Assembly (NCBI GenBank): GCA_000611775.1
Contig: KK106983.1
Span: 5,461,818-5,525,817 of the forward strand
Length of the DNA: 64,000 nucleotides
Origin: Umbilicaria muhlenbergii
Lineage: Eukaryota > Ascomycota > Lecanoromycetes > Umbilicariales > Umbilicariaceae
Direction: 5' to 3'
The position numbers and the translations under genes were made by a program. The notes beneath the pieces are model-generated. The model did no database searches, had not been told where the DNA came from, and was given only the letters and a program-made list of their open reading frames with translations. This document shows, piece by piece, positions 1 to 11,539 of this stretch; position 1 is the first letter of the stretch, and every line of letters starts with the position of its first letter.

Positions 1-1274
1 CCACAGCACATGACCATACTAAGACTTCCCCAAATACTGTTCCGGCAGCTATGAGGACTTGTCCAGACGAAAGCAAGAGTATATGACCCGAATACAAGAT
101 AGAATGCGGGCCAGCTGCAACATCTCTCGCTACATGCTTATTTGACTTGCCTTCATTCGAAAGGTACGGAATGTTTAAGGACAGCAAAACGTTATGAGCC
201 GTCAATAGTACCACATCCAGACATGTCGCGCCGACATCATGCTGGGTGAAATGACGGTTGGACAAAAAGCAAGTGTCAAAAATCCAGTCAGACGCAAGAG
301 TCTCTGGTACTAGAGACTGAAATCGGATTTGCAAGCGCCCCTGCGGGTCCGCTGTTGGAGGATCAAGACGGATGCAACACACCGAGCGCCCTCCCCATAC
401 GAGTACCTCGGATGGAGCATTCTCCGCGCCATTGCTACCTATAGTTTCACGAACCTGAATGCCGTGGATTGCCTGTGTACGAAAGACCCTCACAGCACCG
501 ATGAACTGGTGAGCAGCATTGTCGAAGGCACGGAGGAGTGGACCTTCGCCAGCCAAAAGCAGTGTTGTTGATTGTATGTGCAGGAAAGCAAGGGCTGTTA
601 CTGGATTTGAGATATGATCAAGCTCATGGTCGATCTACCGGCCGGACTATGATTAGTACTGTAGAAGACCAGTGGAGGAAGCATGGTTGCTAACCTGGAC
701 TGTGTCAGGCATGAGGCGTCTCGGGCGTGTCGAGGCTGCTAAAGCGATTCCCCTCCTAAAATGTTCTCGCTTGCATAACTTCGGTTCTTTGTGCAAATTG
801 ATTCTATGCAAACCTTATTGTTTCTAGGGGTTCCTCAGGCTGTCCTCAGCCTTATATTCTCACGATTCCGTGAGCAAGTCGCTACATGTCCATGTCTCCT
901 TTGGCTCTGTCATCAAGCATGTTTGGAAGACCGGTTTCTACAATGGCCTTTGATGGGTCATTCTATGCGCTTCCTTTCACTTGTTGATACGCGCGAGCTT
1001 GGCCTTTCCACTACTCGTATACTCCTTACCGTCCTAACCTTCTCGATTTCATGCACTGTCCGGTTCACAACCTTCCCGTCGACTTTGGACGCGTAGCTTT
1101 ACCCTCTATCATAGGTGGCCATGTCAGTGAATGAACTTCCGCGTTATAGATGTTCGATCATACCTACGCCGATTTCTCACTCCCAGTCTTTACCGACGCA
1201 TCATGAGTTCTTGTCAGTTACGCGCTTTGTAAGGCCTGGATGAATACTTGGCGAATTTATCTAATCAAACTGTC
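1..1274. other. Intergenic, no gene recognised
   Basis: No open frame on either strand looks like a conserved protein, and no tRNA or repeat was recognised. The last few hundred bases should hold the promoter of the methyltransferase gene that begins at 1275. No clear TATA box or other motif could be assigned. Confidence 0.5.
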
Positions 1275-4200
1275 ATGGCTGGCTTCGGGGCACTGATCGA
1301 TCTGACAGTCGACTCAGAATCGAAGCAGGTGGTGCCAAAGACTCCTCCCAACCCAAAGGAAACTACAAAATCATGTGATACAAATCAGAGTACGAAGAAC
1401 ACACCTCGCCTTGCTTCCGCGCCAGCAAGTATAATTCATTCGCAGAGGCCTCTGGGCTCTCCCAGTCGGCATTCAATAGAGGCGAGGAATAGTGCGGCAT
1501 TCTCTAAGCAAGCCTCGAGGGTCTTTTACAGACCGCAAACCCTGGCTAGTTCCGAATCACGCACGTCAAGTGCGCAAGACACGTCTGGCGAGGATGTTCA
1601 AGTTTTTGATCGTTCGATACCGCCCAGGCTTAGACCGACCCCCAAATCTTTTGTGGATTTGACCAGAGACGATGGAGGGAACAGGGCTCAATCGCAGGGT
1701 CACAAGCATCAACTCGTGCAACAAACGCTACCTGAGGAAATCCGTCGATCCATCCTCAGCGATTCGGAAGAGGACCCACCATTCAGGTTTCCGCCCCTCA
1801 CGCCCTCTTTTGGCGCCGAAAGAAATCCGCAGTTAGGTTACAAGAAGTCCGTCTCATCCCTCACAAGTTCACCGTCTTTCAAAATCCCGGAAAATGGAAT
1901 TCTAAGGATGTCGCCTGCTCGGAATCAAGAGGCGCCCACTACCCCAGGCATGGAGACTACTGCTGACTGGGCTGTCTTGAGATCCTCTGCGCAAAAATCC
2001 GCGACAGAAGCTGCCGCAGCAGACAAAAGGCATTGGGACGCCCTGGCATCGACCACAGGAAGAACTGCAGCGGATAGCATTCCAGACTCTCCACGCCTAA
2101 AACCAGCCGCATTGGATCTGTCCAGCTTAGCTAGCGCCGCAAAACGGGTAGGGCCTGCTTTTAAGAAGCACGGTAAGCCGCAACCCTCGTCAAACGCTTC
2201 GAAGGGATGCGAATGCGACTCCGAATCCGAATCCGAAGATGAGGCAAATCAATCTATTCGCAATAGCAATGATATTAGCGAGGCGTTCACGGCGTTCACG
2301 TTTTCGGGTGCAGAGGATGAAATGAATACGCGAAAAAGCTTAACGAGCGTCCCTTCCCGTAAGTTTTCGGTACGCTGGCCCTCGACGTATAAGATACTAA
2401 TCCAACTGAAAGATACAGAAGCATCCGGAATTGGAGATCCTGAAATGGAGAATAGGCAGATCCCTCTGCTCTTGTCATCCTTTCAAGAAATTATGCAAAA
2501 GCACGTCAGGGACCTTCGCGAAGATCATGAGTACTACGTTAAGGTTGATAGCAACATAGAGCTAGGAAAGCGACCTAAGCTGACAGCCTTCACAGTTACG
2601 TCTACTTCGCGCTCGCCGAAAGTGTGAAAGTCGAATGTCAAAGACTCAGGCTCGGGTCACATCTGATAGTAACCCAGCTAGTGATAGTCCCAGTGTGCCC
2701 ACACCTACACATGTCCAGAACTTGTCTCCGTTTGCAAGATTAAAGTCTCTGGATCTTGCTGCCCCAACACCTACTGATCGTTCGTTTCGTTCACCGGGGA
2801 AGCTACATCAACATTTAATAAGAGGCTCCAAACAGGAAAGTCTAAAGTTGACTGTCCCACGCACTTCCTATGGCTCCCTTACAATCAAGCTCCCTCCATA
2901 CACCAACTACATATCTTCAAGGGGAAACATCCTCACCGAAGACGAGGAACAGACTACCTACTTTCCATACCATGGAGACGATCCGCCCATGGATGCTGAC
3001 TACTTTGCATTCGAGGCTCGAGTGGGAGAATCCATTCGCATGTTTCAAAACCGCAACAACTACGCAGAGAAGGCCAAGCATTATGCTCCATATGTGTGCA
3101 GGTTTCTCGAAGAAGTAGGCTGTAGCTTTCAGGATGTGCTTCGCTATCTCCTTGATGAGACCAATCCCGCCGTACCGATGGAAATGCCTGCTGCGTCGGC
3201 GGATTGCTGGCTCAATCGCGAATCTCATCTTGATGAGGACTACTATCTTTCCACCGACACAGAGGAAGGCGAGTCTGATACCATAACACCAAGAAGAGGA
3301 CGGCCAAAATCAACCCCTCAAGCTAGAGACCTTGTGAAAGGTAAGAAAAGATGGCCATACAAATGGCAGACGGTATTCGACCAGTTACCGTCATCTGAAC
3401 CACGAAAATCCGCCGCGGCGGGATTAGCTTGCGCCGCTTTCTTTAGGGTTACGGGGTTCAGTATATGGCATATAGCAAAGTCAAGTATCGACGGTGAGAA
3501 GGGCTTTCGTGATATTGACATCACAACTGGTCGTGGTCGCGGTGTGGAGAAGGAGGAGTCGAACTTGCTTGGGACCTTTACGGACCTCAGCTGTTTGGTC
3601 TGCTTCGCGTACGCATTCTCTTACTAGACCCATTGTTTTGTGGGTGCTAAAACTGATATCGCTCTTACAGACACGAGTGCCCAGGGCACGGGGAGTTTTC
3701 CAAGGACGATGAAATCGAGAACACCAGGGTTCGCGCCAATACCAAGCCCTTGTCACCGAAAGTGGCCAAAAGTAACGGCCTTGACATGCCACAGTCTATT
3801 GACACTACCCAATTGATCGGCATGAACGATGACGGCAGCGTCAGTGGTCTCCCCATCGACGAAATGACAGATCTGGATACTGGCTTCGCGGACAACGAGC
3901 TTTGTTCAGACTCCTGTTTCTGGAAGAAGACGAATCGGTCCGGACTTAAGGTCAAGCCGTGGCTAGAGAAGGACTGGGAGTTGCTCCGGGCATTGCTACC
4001 AGCCTATGTCCATAACAAGCGAGCCGCATGTATGATCGCGCTGGCTGTTCAGAAACCATGTGTCGAGGTCTGTTTCTTCCGGACTTCATTTTATATCTAC
4101 TAATATGATTTGCAGATTTTCCTTGAGATTCAACAACCATCGAGCAAACCAACGCACGTCAGCGTTAAAGCACGTAATGTAGCTACCATGCCGCATCGAT

Positions 4201-5625
4201 CAGGTCCCAAAAGAAACGGCGAGTATTGGCATGAACATTCCATAACATGGAAACATGACAATCGACCGCCGTTCCGGCCCTGCAATCACAGGGGTCCTTG
4301 CTCTATAGCTAATGAATGTAGCTGTTGCATTGAGGGTGTCACATGTGAGAAGACTTGCATGTGTGCCAACAATTGTTCCAGAAGGTATCAAGGCTGCTCC
4401 TGTGCAACACGTGGGAAAGTATGCTGGGGTAACGACAGATGTGACTGTTTTTATCTAGATCGCGAGTGTGATCCTGACTTGTGTGGCACTTGCGGCGCAA
4501 GGCAAGTTCTGGATCCAGTTAATCGCTACAAGGACGACATCGCCAAAGGCAAATGTGTGAATGTCTATGTTCAGCGGGGTGTCCCAAAACATACCATGCT
4601 GGGCCACTCCAAACTCCTTGCCAGCGGGGGGGTATCTGGCTGGGGTCTGTATATGGGTGAGCCCGTCAGGGCTGGAGATTATCTAGGGGAATATGTTGGA
4701 GAAGTGGTCTCGCGTGAGGAAGCAGAACGGCGTGGCGCTATCTACAATAGACGCAACCTTTCATATTTGTTCGACCTTAATAGTAGTATGTTCATGATCC
4801 GATATCAAGCTATGAGAGGCGCTAACTCTGAACAGAACAAACACTGGATAGTACTCGCATCGGGAACAAGTTTCGATACATTAATCACCAGGCACACCCC
4901 TATGCGAACTGTAAAGCCAAAGTACTCCTCTGCAACACTGTACACAGGATCGGAATGTTCGCCTTAAGGAACCTCGAGATAGGAGAAGAGCTGTTATTTG
5001 ACTATGGGTAAGCAGAACGTGCTGCTGAGGCTTCCTCAAGCTAACGACGTTTCTATATAGTCCTAGCTTTGCTTCTCAGTTTGTGGCCGTTCAGCTCCAC
5101 CCTAATGCGCCTCCAACGCTGGAGCGACCCAAGAAAGGGGTGGCACAAAAGGTATCGGATGTTAGGCCTGCAACCGCGAGGAAGACAGGAGCACGTATTG
5201 GACGGCCACGGAAATATTCGCCTAATGGTACTCCAATCAAGAGACCGAAACTGAAGCACAAATCAAACGGTTTGGGACTGGAGCACCTAAGTGCGGGCTC
5301 CCTTGGATTGGAGGATCTCTCTGGTTTGCCTAAAGATCGTGCAGGAGTGCTAAATGGTGACGCTGAAGTACCAGGGAGTGAAGACGATGAGGTACTTTTG
5401 TCGGAGGAAGCCGAGTTCAAAGTGGGCACAAGCAGCGAAGACGAATCATACCATGAGAGCGATGAAGTCGAGATTGAGGACTCCATCCCGGCGTCTGCAT
5501 CATCATCCAAAAAGAAGGACAAGGAAAAGGAAAAAGACAAAGCTGAGCCCGAGTATGAGAACCCGCAGAAGCGTGGATGGAAGACGCGGTATGCGAACAT
5601 GTTAAAGAGAAAACGCGGCTTGTAA
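1275..5625 (+). CDS. KMT6: E(z)/EZH2-type histone H3K27 methyltransferase (KMT6), CXC + SET domains
   Basis: Catalytic subunit of a Polycomb PRC2-like complex, predicted to methylate H3 lysine 27 in chromatin. Spliced model: introns about 2544-2595, 3609-3670, 4068-4115, 4786-4835 and 5008-5060, giving about 1361 aa. A further 60 bp in-frame intron (2359-2418, GTAAGT...ATACAG) is possible. The pre-SET CXC region is dense in cysteine (residues about 945-1040, from FRPCNHRGPCS). The SET domain follows (about 1045-1165) with GWGLY, GEYVGEVVS, GNKFRYINH and GEELLFDYG. Intron 4786-4835 has GTATGT, GCTAAC and CAG and is needed to restore the SET frame. The start is the ATG of MAGFGALIDLTVDSE, because the frame upstream has no ATG. 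Long disordered N-terminal and acidic C-terminal parts carry SIM-like and AT-hook-like motifs. The family call is secure; the exon joint near 2540-2595 is less certain. Confidence 0.9.
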
Positions 5626-6017
5626 TGAAAGGAATTCTTCTTTCGCTTTCCGCGATTAGAATTCAAGTTGCTGTCGTAAGATACCCAAAGCAGGAGCTCG
5701 TAAGCGAACTACCTATTGCAATATCTTGGATCGATCCGTTCCCCATCCTTTCTCTTCAGGCATACCATCCTTACCTTGAACTTTCCTCTGCATCGTTCAA
5801 ACCACTGCTGCTCCCGGTGTCCCGGTAGACCTCCAAGTTACTACACCGATCTGTCCACCAACTCAACTTTGTTGACTGTGAAAACAGTGACACGATCCTG
5901 TCGCAACGCTTCCTTTCCATGACTACACTCTCCTCTCTTTCTGTCTACGTTCTCGGAGCTTAGTGGTAGGGGATGGAACACACATTTTCCACAGTCCAAC
6001 ACCTCAACTTTAACACA
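5626..6017. other. Intergenic region before the small-gene array
   Basis: It separates the methyltransferase stop from the first array gene. Pyrimidine-rich stretches precede the ATG at 6018, as is common in fungal promoters. No gene or repeat was seen. Confidence 0.4.
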
Positions 6018-6451
6018 ATGTCAAAAACGGTTGAACTTCCCGCACGCCTCAGCCATACCCTCATCGAACTCGTCGAGACCCACAAAGAGTGCGATCGACT
6101 TGTCTCCGAAGAATACTCCAGTATCAAATGTTACACTTGGGCTCACACACGTGTTCACGCTATCGATGCCCAGATCCGCAAGCTAGATAGGAACCGTGAT
6201 ACCTACACGGACGACCGTTACCAATCCATCAAAGCCGACCTACTCGGGGAAAAAGAGGTTGAAGCATCGCGCATGAGGAACGCAAGGGAGGAAGTGAAGC
6301 AGACTAGGTTGAAGATCAAGAAGGCCGTTAAGTTGGTAAGTCGTCTACTAAGTGTAGGCACCGCTAGTTTACTGATCGTATGGTGCGACAGTTCGCCGAG
6401 TTGAAGAAGCAATGGAAAGCGGAGAGTTCAAAGATTACTGCTAGAAGCTGA
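6018..6451 (+). CDS. Array gene 1: small helical protein of unknown family
   Basis: Two-exon gene: 6018-6335 and 6392-6451, intron 6336-6391 (GTAAGT...GACAG, phase 0), product about 125 aa. The function is unknown. The protein is charged and looks mostly alpha-helical; it has no signal peptide or membrane segment. Motifs shared with the downstream genes are an acidic/aromatic helix, WAHTRVHAI (the AHxxVH signature), IRKLDRN, then REEVKQTRLKIKK just before the intron. The last exon begins FAELKKQWKAES, a variant of the IAELEKQLAAEK cassette. The ATG of MSKTVELPARL was chosen over an in-frame upstream ATG at 5973 because the other array members also start shortly before the helical core. It is the first of nine same-strand relatives. 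Confidence 0.7.
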
Positions 6452-6638
6452 GGAACCTCATGCACTTAAGTTATCCCTGCTGTAACTGATCATCACGTTA
6501 CATGCCGCTACTGAGAACACCTCATTCATTTGCAGTGAATTACTGACTAGACTCAACACTCTCTCCATGCCATCAACCCCCTAAATGCTCCTTACCGCCA
6601 GACCTCCATCATTGAACCCCCACTCCAGATCCGTTACC

Positions 6639-7187
6639 ATGAACATCCACCCATGCGCCTTACGCTCCGCCCACAACTTTACTTCAGAAAAGTACTCGAC
6701 TCTAAAGACTACAGCCGAGATTCTAAACCACAGCCTAGCTCACCGCGAATATCTGCTTCTAAGGATCCGAGCCCAGATAGTTGACTACCAGGGACCCCAC
6801 GCCAAAATTCACCAAATCTACGCTGATCTGCGTGAGCTTGAGACGAAGAAACACCGGTATTCGGAACGTCACTATACTAAAGTCAAGGGCGAGCTGCTGG
6901 ATCGTCGAGATAGACAGCGTATGGGGATGGAACTACTGAGGTACAATGTAAGGTATCTAAGGAGGGTGCTGATGGGGGTCAGACGGCGTGTAAGCATCAG
7001 GTATTACTTTACCAGGGAGCAGTGCACTAATGCGATTTTGCAGATCGCAGAGTTGGAGGAGCAATTGACGGCGGAAAAGGCAAAGCATTCTTCTGATGCA
7101 GAGGAGGCTACTGAAAAAGGGGAGGGCGGGTGTACCGCGTGTCTCGGAGCAGGGGTCATAGGATTGAGGCTGTTGAACGGACGATGA
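6639..7187 (+). CDS. Array gene 2: small helical protein of unknown family
   Basis: Exons 6639-6989 and 7044-7187 with intron 6990-7043 (GTAAGC...TTGCAG). The intron is 54 bp and free of stops, so unspliced RNA would also stay in frame. Spliced product is about 164 aa. Shared marks are GPHAKIHQIYADLRELE in the middle, a basic helix before the intron, and IAELEEQLTAEKAK at the start of the last exon. This member has the longest C-terminal tail, ending in a Gly/Cys-containing stretch (GGCTACLGAG). An upstream in-frame ATG at 6585 exists; 6639 (MNIHPCALRS) fits the family length better. Confidence 0.65.
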   Translation: MNIHPCALRSAHNFTSEKYSTLKTTAEILNHSLAHREYLLLRIRAQIVDYQGPHAKIHQIYADLRELETKKHRYSERHYTKVKGELLDRRDRQRMGMELLRYNVRYLRRVLMGVRRRVSIRYYFTREQCTNAILQIAELEEQLTAEKAKHSSDAEEATEKGEGGCTACLGAGVIGLRLLNGR

Positions 7188-7460
7188 CGCTGTTTTGTTA
7201 CCATTGTGCTGACAAGACCCGTTAAATGAGGCGATCCCCCGAACGTGTTAACTGAAACTCTTCGATGATTTCGTGAACAGCCACATCCCGATTCCAGATT
7301 CGCTACTAGCCCCTCAACATTCACTCCTCAAATCCGCATTGACACAAGCTGATGCAAAGCCTCCATCCGGCTACCTAGCTCGTACTTCATCGACAGCGTC
7401 AGTCCTCCACTATTCACTCCACCGTTCTCAACGTTTTTCGACAATACATCACCCGTCGCC

Positions 7461-7904
7461 ATGTCGACCACCGCAATGTCCAAGTCCTCACCTAGTTTAA
7501 CAGCCCAGGAACTCGCCGATGCTCTTACAGTGTACGATCGCCTCATCCTGAGAGAACAGACATACCTTGGGGATTATAACATAGCCCAACATTGCCTGCA
7601 CAAAACATATCACAGGTTACGCAAGCTCGAAGAGCGAAGGACGCGGTCACATGTCCGTCGTTACTTGGACAGGAAATCGGCGCTCATCAATAAACGGGAT
7701 TGCGAGCGTATGATGATGAGAGCTTCAAGGGAGATTGTCATAGAGACTAGGTCGAAGATGAAGGAATTGAAAAACCAGGTAAGAGAACGCTAAGTAGCTA
7801 ATCTTCAAAGGAACCTACTGACGGGATCACAGATAGGGCTGTTGAAAAAGCGGTTGGCGGCGGAAGAGGCCCAGCCTTCTCCTAAAGCAAAAAGGACTCG
7901 TTGA
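7461..7904 (+). CDS. Array gene 3: small helical protein of unknown family
   Basis: Exons 7461-7778 and 7833-7904, intron 7779-7832 (GTAAGA...ATCACAG, phase 0), product about 129 aa. Order of recognisable pieces: LADALTVYDRLILREQ (matches the YDRL helix of genes 5 and 7), HKTYHRLRKLEERR, a basic helix rich in Arg/Met, KMKELKNQ at the exon end, then IGLLKKRLAAEEAQ. The C-terminus PSPKAKRTR is strongly basic. The exon 1 length (318 nt) equals that of genes 1 and 4, which supports the start. A second ATG lies at residue 6. Confidence 0.7.
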
Positions 7905-8309
7905 AAGGGTCAGAGAACGGGCATGCTGTGTTTCTCTGAGCGAGGGCCATACATGGAGACAAGGATATCCAGACGAGGATCAAACTGTGGTGTTGCGTAG
8001 GTGTTGCCGCTATCTATTCACCACGGTGAAGTTACCAGCTGAATTGGTCGGAAACCGGAGAACTAGTGACTGCGGTCGTGAATCGGATTTTCCTCCACCC
8101 CCAGCCGCTAACACGTGCGTCGCGCCTCCCACTCGTGAACATCTACGTGACTTCCACCCTAGCCGCCTCTAGAAGCCCACACGCATCCAACCATCTGCCA
8201 TCGCCACAACCGCCCTTCATCTCCACACGCCTGCCCACCATCGCCACAACCATCAGCATCCACCCACCACGTCCACCACGTCCACCGTCTCCTCCCCGTC
8301 GTCGTCGCG
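7905..8309. other. Intergenic region between array genes 3 and 4
   Basis: No gene seen. The last 100 bases before the ATG at 8310 are very C-rich with repeated CCACC and CACGTCC motifs, which create long spurious proline-rich frames on the plus strand. Confidence 0.4.
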
Positions 8310-8728
8310 ATGTCCCACCCCACCGCGCCCCCCCCATGTCCCAAATCTCTCATCCACCAGCTCTCCGACTTGCTAATGCTGCAAAACACCCTCCTGAAGC
8401 ATGAACAAGGGATCATCGCCGAATACATGCTCAGCCACAACGACGTGCACGGCAGCTACGCGTCCATCCGCAAAGTCCACGAGAACCCCAATCGACTCTC
8501 AGCTGAGTTGTGCGATAAATTGCTACGCCTGCTTGTGGAACGCCTTGAGGATGAGAGGGCCGTCATGGGGGCGTGGCGGGCGGAGGTTAGGGTGGTTAGG
8601 GGGGAGTTGAGGGTTGTGACGGAGAGGGTGAGTTTGTGGCTGGCAGAGTGGTTGAATGGTGAGGAGATGGGCTAACGGGGAGATAGATTGCGGTATTGAC
8701 GAAGGAGTTGCGGAAGGGAGGGGAGTGA
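8310..8728 (+). CDS. Array gene 4: small helical protein of unknown family
   Basis: Exons 8310-8627 and 8687-8728, intron 8628-8686 (GTGAGT, branch-like GCTAAC, AGATAG), phase 0, product about 119 aa. It starts MSHPTAPPPCPKS, then enters a helical core with LLKHEQGIIAEY, HNDVHGSYASIRKVHE and a long Glu/Arg helix ending RGELRVVTER. The last exon, IAVLTKELRKGGE, is the shortest form of the cassette. The second half of the gene is unusually G-rich and purine-biased compared with genes 6-8. Confidence 0.65.
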
Positions 8729-9090
8729 GGGCTCTCCCGGGGGTTCAGGGCTTATCCGCGGGAGCTAGGAAGACTCGCACGGTGTGAAGCTCAGACGGAG
8801 GCCATCCAACTGTTACAGCACGTCATGCCGGATGAAAGGAAAGGATAGTCGGTGGAAGTGTCGAATGTAAGATCACTGCAGATTGCGGACACGTGCGAGT
8901 GAGCTATTGAAGACATTCATCCTCTGCTATTGTTTCTTTTCGGATAACACACAAACGCTTTCATCCAAGACATCACTCCCCACCACTTCACCTCTCACAA
9001 TGTCACTCCCCACTACATGAACCGTTCCTCCATTTCCCCACCAGCACACTCAACCCTCCTCCCACACATCTCGTTCTCACACCCTCCACA
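8729..9090. other. Intergenic region between array genes 4 and 5
   Basis: No gene, repeat or RNA seen. The 3' half is rich in CTC and CAC runs leading into the ATG at 9091. Confidence 0.35.
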
Positions 9091-9858
9091 ATGACCCCCG
9101 GACCAACCACCCACCCAGCACCCAGGACAACCATTCATCCAGCACGCCGAACAAGCAGTCACCCTCCCCGCCAAACAATCAACCCCCAAACAACAACCCA
9201 ACTGTCCCCCCGACCCTCCAAACCACCCTCCAACACCTCCCTCCTCGCACCCCCTCCAACCCATCCAAACTCCCACCGAACCCCACCCGTCCACCCACAG
9301 CTCCCCGCGCCACTAACAATCCCACCACATGGTCCTACACCCCCGTCCGCCCTAATCGTACCCGCCCCAATCGTGCCCGCCCCGGCCCCGTCCAAACGTG
9401 CCAAACCCTCCACGAATCCCAGCTCTCCCGCCTCCGCTTCTCCCGCGGCAAATACGAACGTCTCCTCGCCCAGCACGCCAGAATACTGCAAACGTACGCT
9501 GAAGCGCACCAAGCGATCCACCAAGGCTACAAGGAGTTGTACGCCTACACTGCTGACCGCGGGCGGGGGGAGATATCGCAGAATGCGTTTGATGTCCATA
9601 GTCGAGATATCCTGGGGCTGCGAGAAGTTTTGAGTGGGAGGACGCGGGGGGCGAGGGAGGCGATTGGGGGAGTTAGGGCCAAGTTGCGGGGGTGTAGGGG
9701 GGAGGTGAGTGCGAATAGAGAGGTTTTGGTTGATTAGGGGAAGGAGGCTAATGAGTGTGGGGTGGTGGTAGATTGACGAACTAAAAGCGACGGGGGTGAA
9801 GGAGTCGTGGAGGAGGGAGAAGGAGTGGAGGGAGGGGGCGGGGAAGGGTTGGAGGTAG
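9091..9858 (+). CDS. Array gene 5: family member with a proline/threonine-rich N-terminus, model uncertain
   Basis: The helical core lies in a different frame from the only plausible ATG at 9091. A possible intron 9358-9422 (GTACCC...CCCAG, 65 bp) joins them in frame, giving a 211 aa product with exons 9091-9357, 9423-9704 and 9772-9858. The first 90 residues are Pro/Thr/His low complexity, absent from most relatives. The core reads GKYERLLAQHARILQTY, AEAHQAIHQGYKELY (AHxxIH signature) and a glycine- and arginine-rich stretch. Intron 9705-9771 (GTGAGT...GGTAG) sits at the family position and the last exon begins IDELKATG. A frameshifted, dying copy is an alternative to the first intron, whose donor is weak. 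Confidence 0.5.
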
Positions 9859-10471
9859 GGGATGGATTTGAGGGAGGTGTTGAGGGAGGTGGTGGGTGGA
9901 GATGGATGGATGGAGGGCGGAATGGTGGAGGGAGATGGATGGAAGGTAAAACGCTGAAGAGCAGGGTGAATGGCTGAAATCAGTGGCGTATCTTCCTTCC
10001 GATCAGGAATACCTTCTTGATGCTCTGTCGGAGATTGAGAATTTCGGGGAAGATGAAAGGCGCAGATGTTAGATGGTGGATTGGTGAGCTCTAACACTAT
10101 ACTCTTGTTGAGCTTTAGCAATTACACTCTTGCGTTTACTGAACCATTATGTGCTATTCTTTATTGTTTTTGCTGCCGAGGATCCTCTGGGTTTTTCTGC
10201 CCTAACAGTAACACTTGTGTTGATGGTAAGCCGGAAAGTGTGAATGGCGAACCTGGAGTAGCGGATAGAGAAGCGGTGGATAGGAGTGAATAGGAGTTTG
10301 AAGAGCGTGGTATTGTGTTGTTTTGTGGAGTTGCAAATCATCCGATCAAGCATTCACTGGTAGTTCTGTGTTGTCAAGTCAAACTTCTTCACTCATATTC
10401 TACTCGTACTCTTTCCAATTACCCATCCGTCAAACAATTCATCTCGAACCAACACAATACCCGCTCTCACC
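9859..10471. other. Intergenic region between array genes 5 and 6
   Basis: At 613 bp this is the longest gap inside the array. The start is a continuation of the G-rich purine tract of gene 5; the remainder is ordinary sequence. I looked for another family copy (AHxxVH, IAEL cassette) and found none. Confidence 0.4.
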
Positions 10472-10929
10472 ATGGCAACTTCCATCGAACCAACTTCCAG
10501 CCAACGACTCAATGACGCTATTGCCGAATACAATCATCTGGTCTCACGCATCGAATACCCACACACCGCGGGCTACCACGAAGCCCATAAGGTCCTGCAT
10601 CAGGTGTACATCGATCTCAGAAAACTCGAGAATACGGTCTCCCTACGGCCCCATCATTATTACCTCTGGACATCCGAAATACTCAAGTTGCGTAGGAGAG
10701 CAGAAATATGTCGAGAACGGATGTGCGTTGAGAAAGAGAGCGTGAGGGAGCTGAGGGAGGCTTTGCCGGCAGTGAAGAAGAAGGTGAGTGGTCGGTATGA
10801 TTGCGAGAGAGTCAGTTGCAGATGTATTGATGCTCTCCTGGTTGGTAGATCGATGAATTGAGAAGGCAAGTCGCGGCGGAGAAGCGAGATCTTCTCGCCC
10901 AGGCCAATGGGATGGAGATGGGTGGATAA
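10472..10929 (+). CDS. Array gene 6: small helical protein of unknown family
   Basis: Exons 10472-10783 and 10849-10929, intron 10784-10848 (GTGAGT...TTGGTAG, phase 0), product about 130 aa. The ATG follows a short CACC context. Recognisable pieces are LNDAIAEYNHLVSRIE, EAHKVLHQVYIDLRKLE (one of the clearest copies of the signature), a cysteine-containing basic helix, and LPAVKKK at the exon end. The last exon is IDELRRQVAAEKRDLLAQ followed by a short Gly/Met tail. It has no membrane segment or signal peptide. Confidence 0.7.
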
Positions 10930-11117
10930 TTGAGAAGCGTGTCTTGTGGTCTGTGAATCGAGCTATCCAGTAGATCCATTCACAGGCGTCTCTGCGATGT
11001 CAAGAGGCCCTTCTGCGTCTTTGTCTTACCTGCCGTCTTCCAAACATGAACATCGTGTACCTTCTCACCTCAAGATCCAGCATATTAGACTGAAATTTCT
11101 ATCCAAGTACTGTCACC

Positions 11118-11539
11118 ATGTCAATGTCCACTGTGCCTGACTCGTCCAAACCGACCCCTGAGACGCTCCAACATGCCCTCGCCGAGTACGATCGTCTCTT
11201 CTTAGTCCACGAATCGCGCATGATTGCATACGATAATGCTCATGGCATGGTCCATCGCAGTTCTGCCATCCTGTATCGGCTAGAACATGGGCCACACATC
11301 TCCCCCTCCATCCCATGGCTTCATGAGAACCGCAAACGTTATGTCTCGTATTTGCGGAGTTCTGCAGGAGAAAGGATGAGGGTTGCCAGGGAGGAGGTGA
11401 GGTCCATTCGAGTGGAGATGAAGAAGATTAAAGAACTGGTATGAGCGTTGTCTCTTTGACTGTGCTTGAAAGCGGATGCACTAACGCCATGAGATAACAG
11501 ATTGCTGAGCTGGAAAAGCAATTGGCTGTGGAGAAGTGA
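11118..11539 (+). CDS. Array gene 7: small helical protein of unknown family
   Basis: Exons 11118-11438 and 11501-11539, intron 11439-11500 (GTATGA, CTAACG, ATAACAG, phase 0), product about 119 aa. It has a compact architecture: LQHALAEYDRLFLVHESR, NAHGMVHRSSAILYRLE, a Pro/His loop, then a helix ending EEVRSIRVEMKKIKEL. The last exon is exactly IAELEKQLAVEK, which with gene 9 best defines the cassette consensus. Two close ATGs occur at 11118 and 11124; the first is used. Confidence 0.72.

Noticed and set aside
9159-10121. 320-codon open frame on the minus strand across array gene 5
   Set aside because: Antisense to the C-rich/G-rich gene 5; Pro/Ser/Thr low complexity and no domain. The plus strand carries the family motifs and splice sites.
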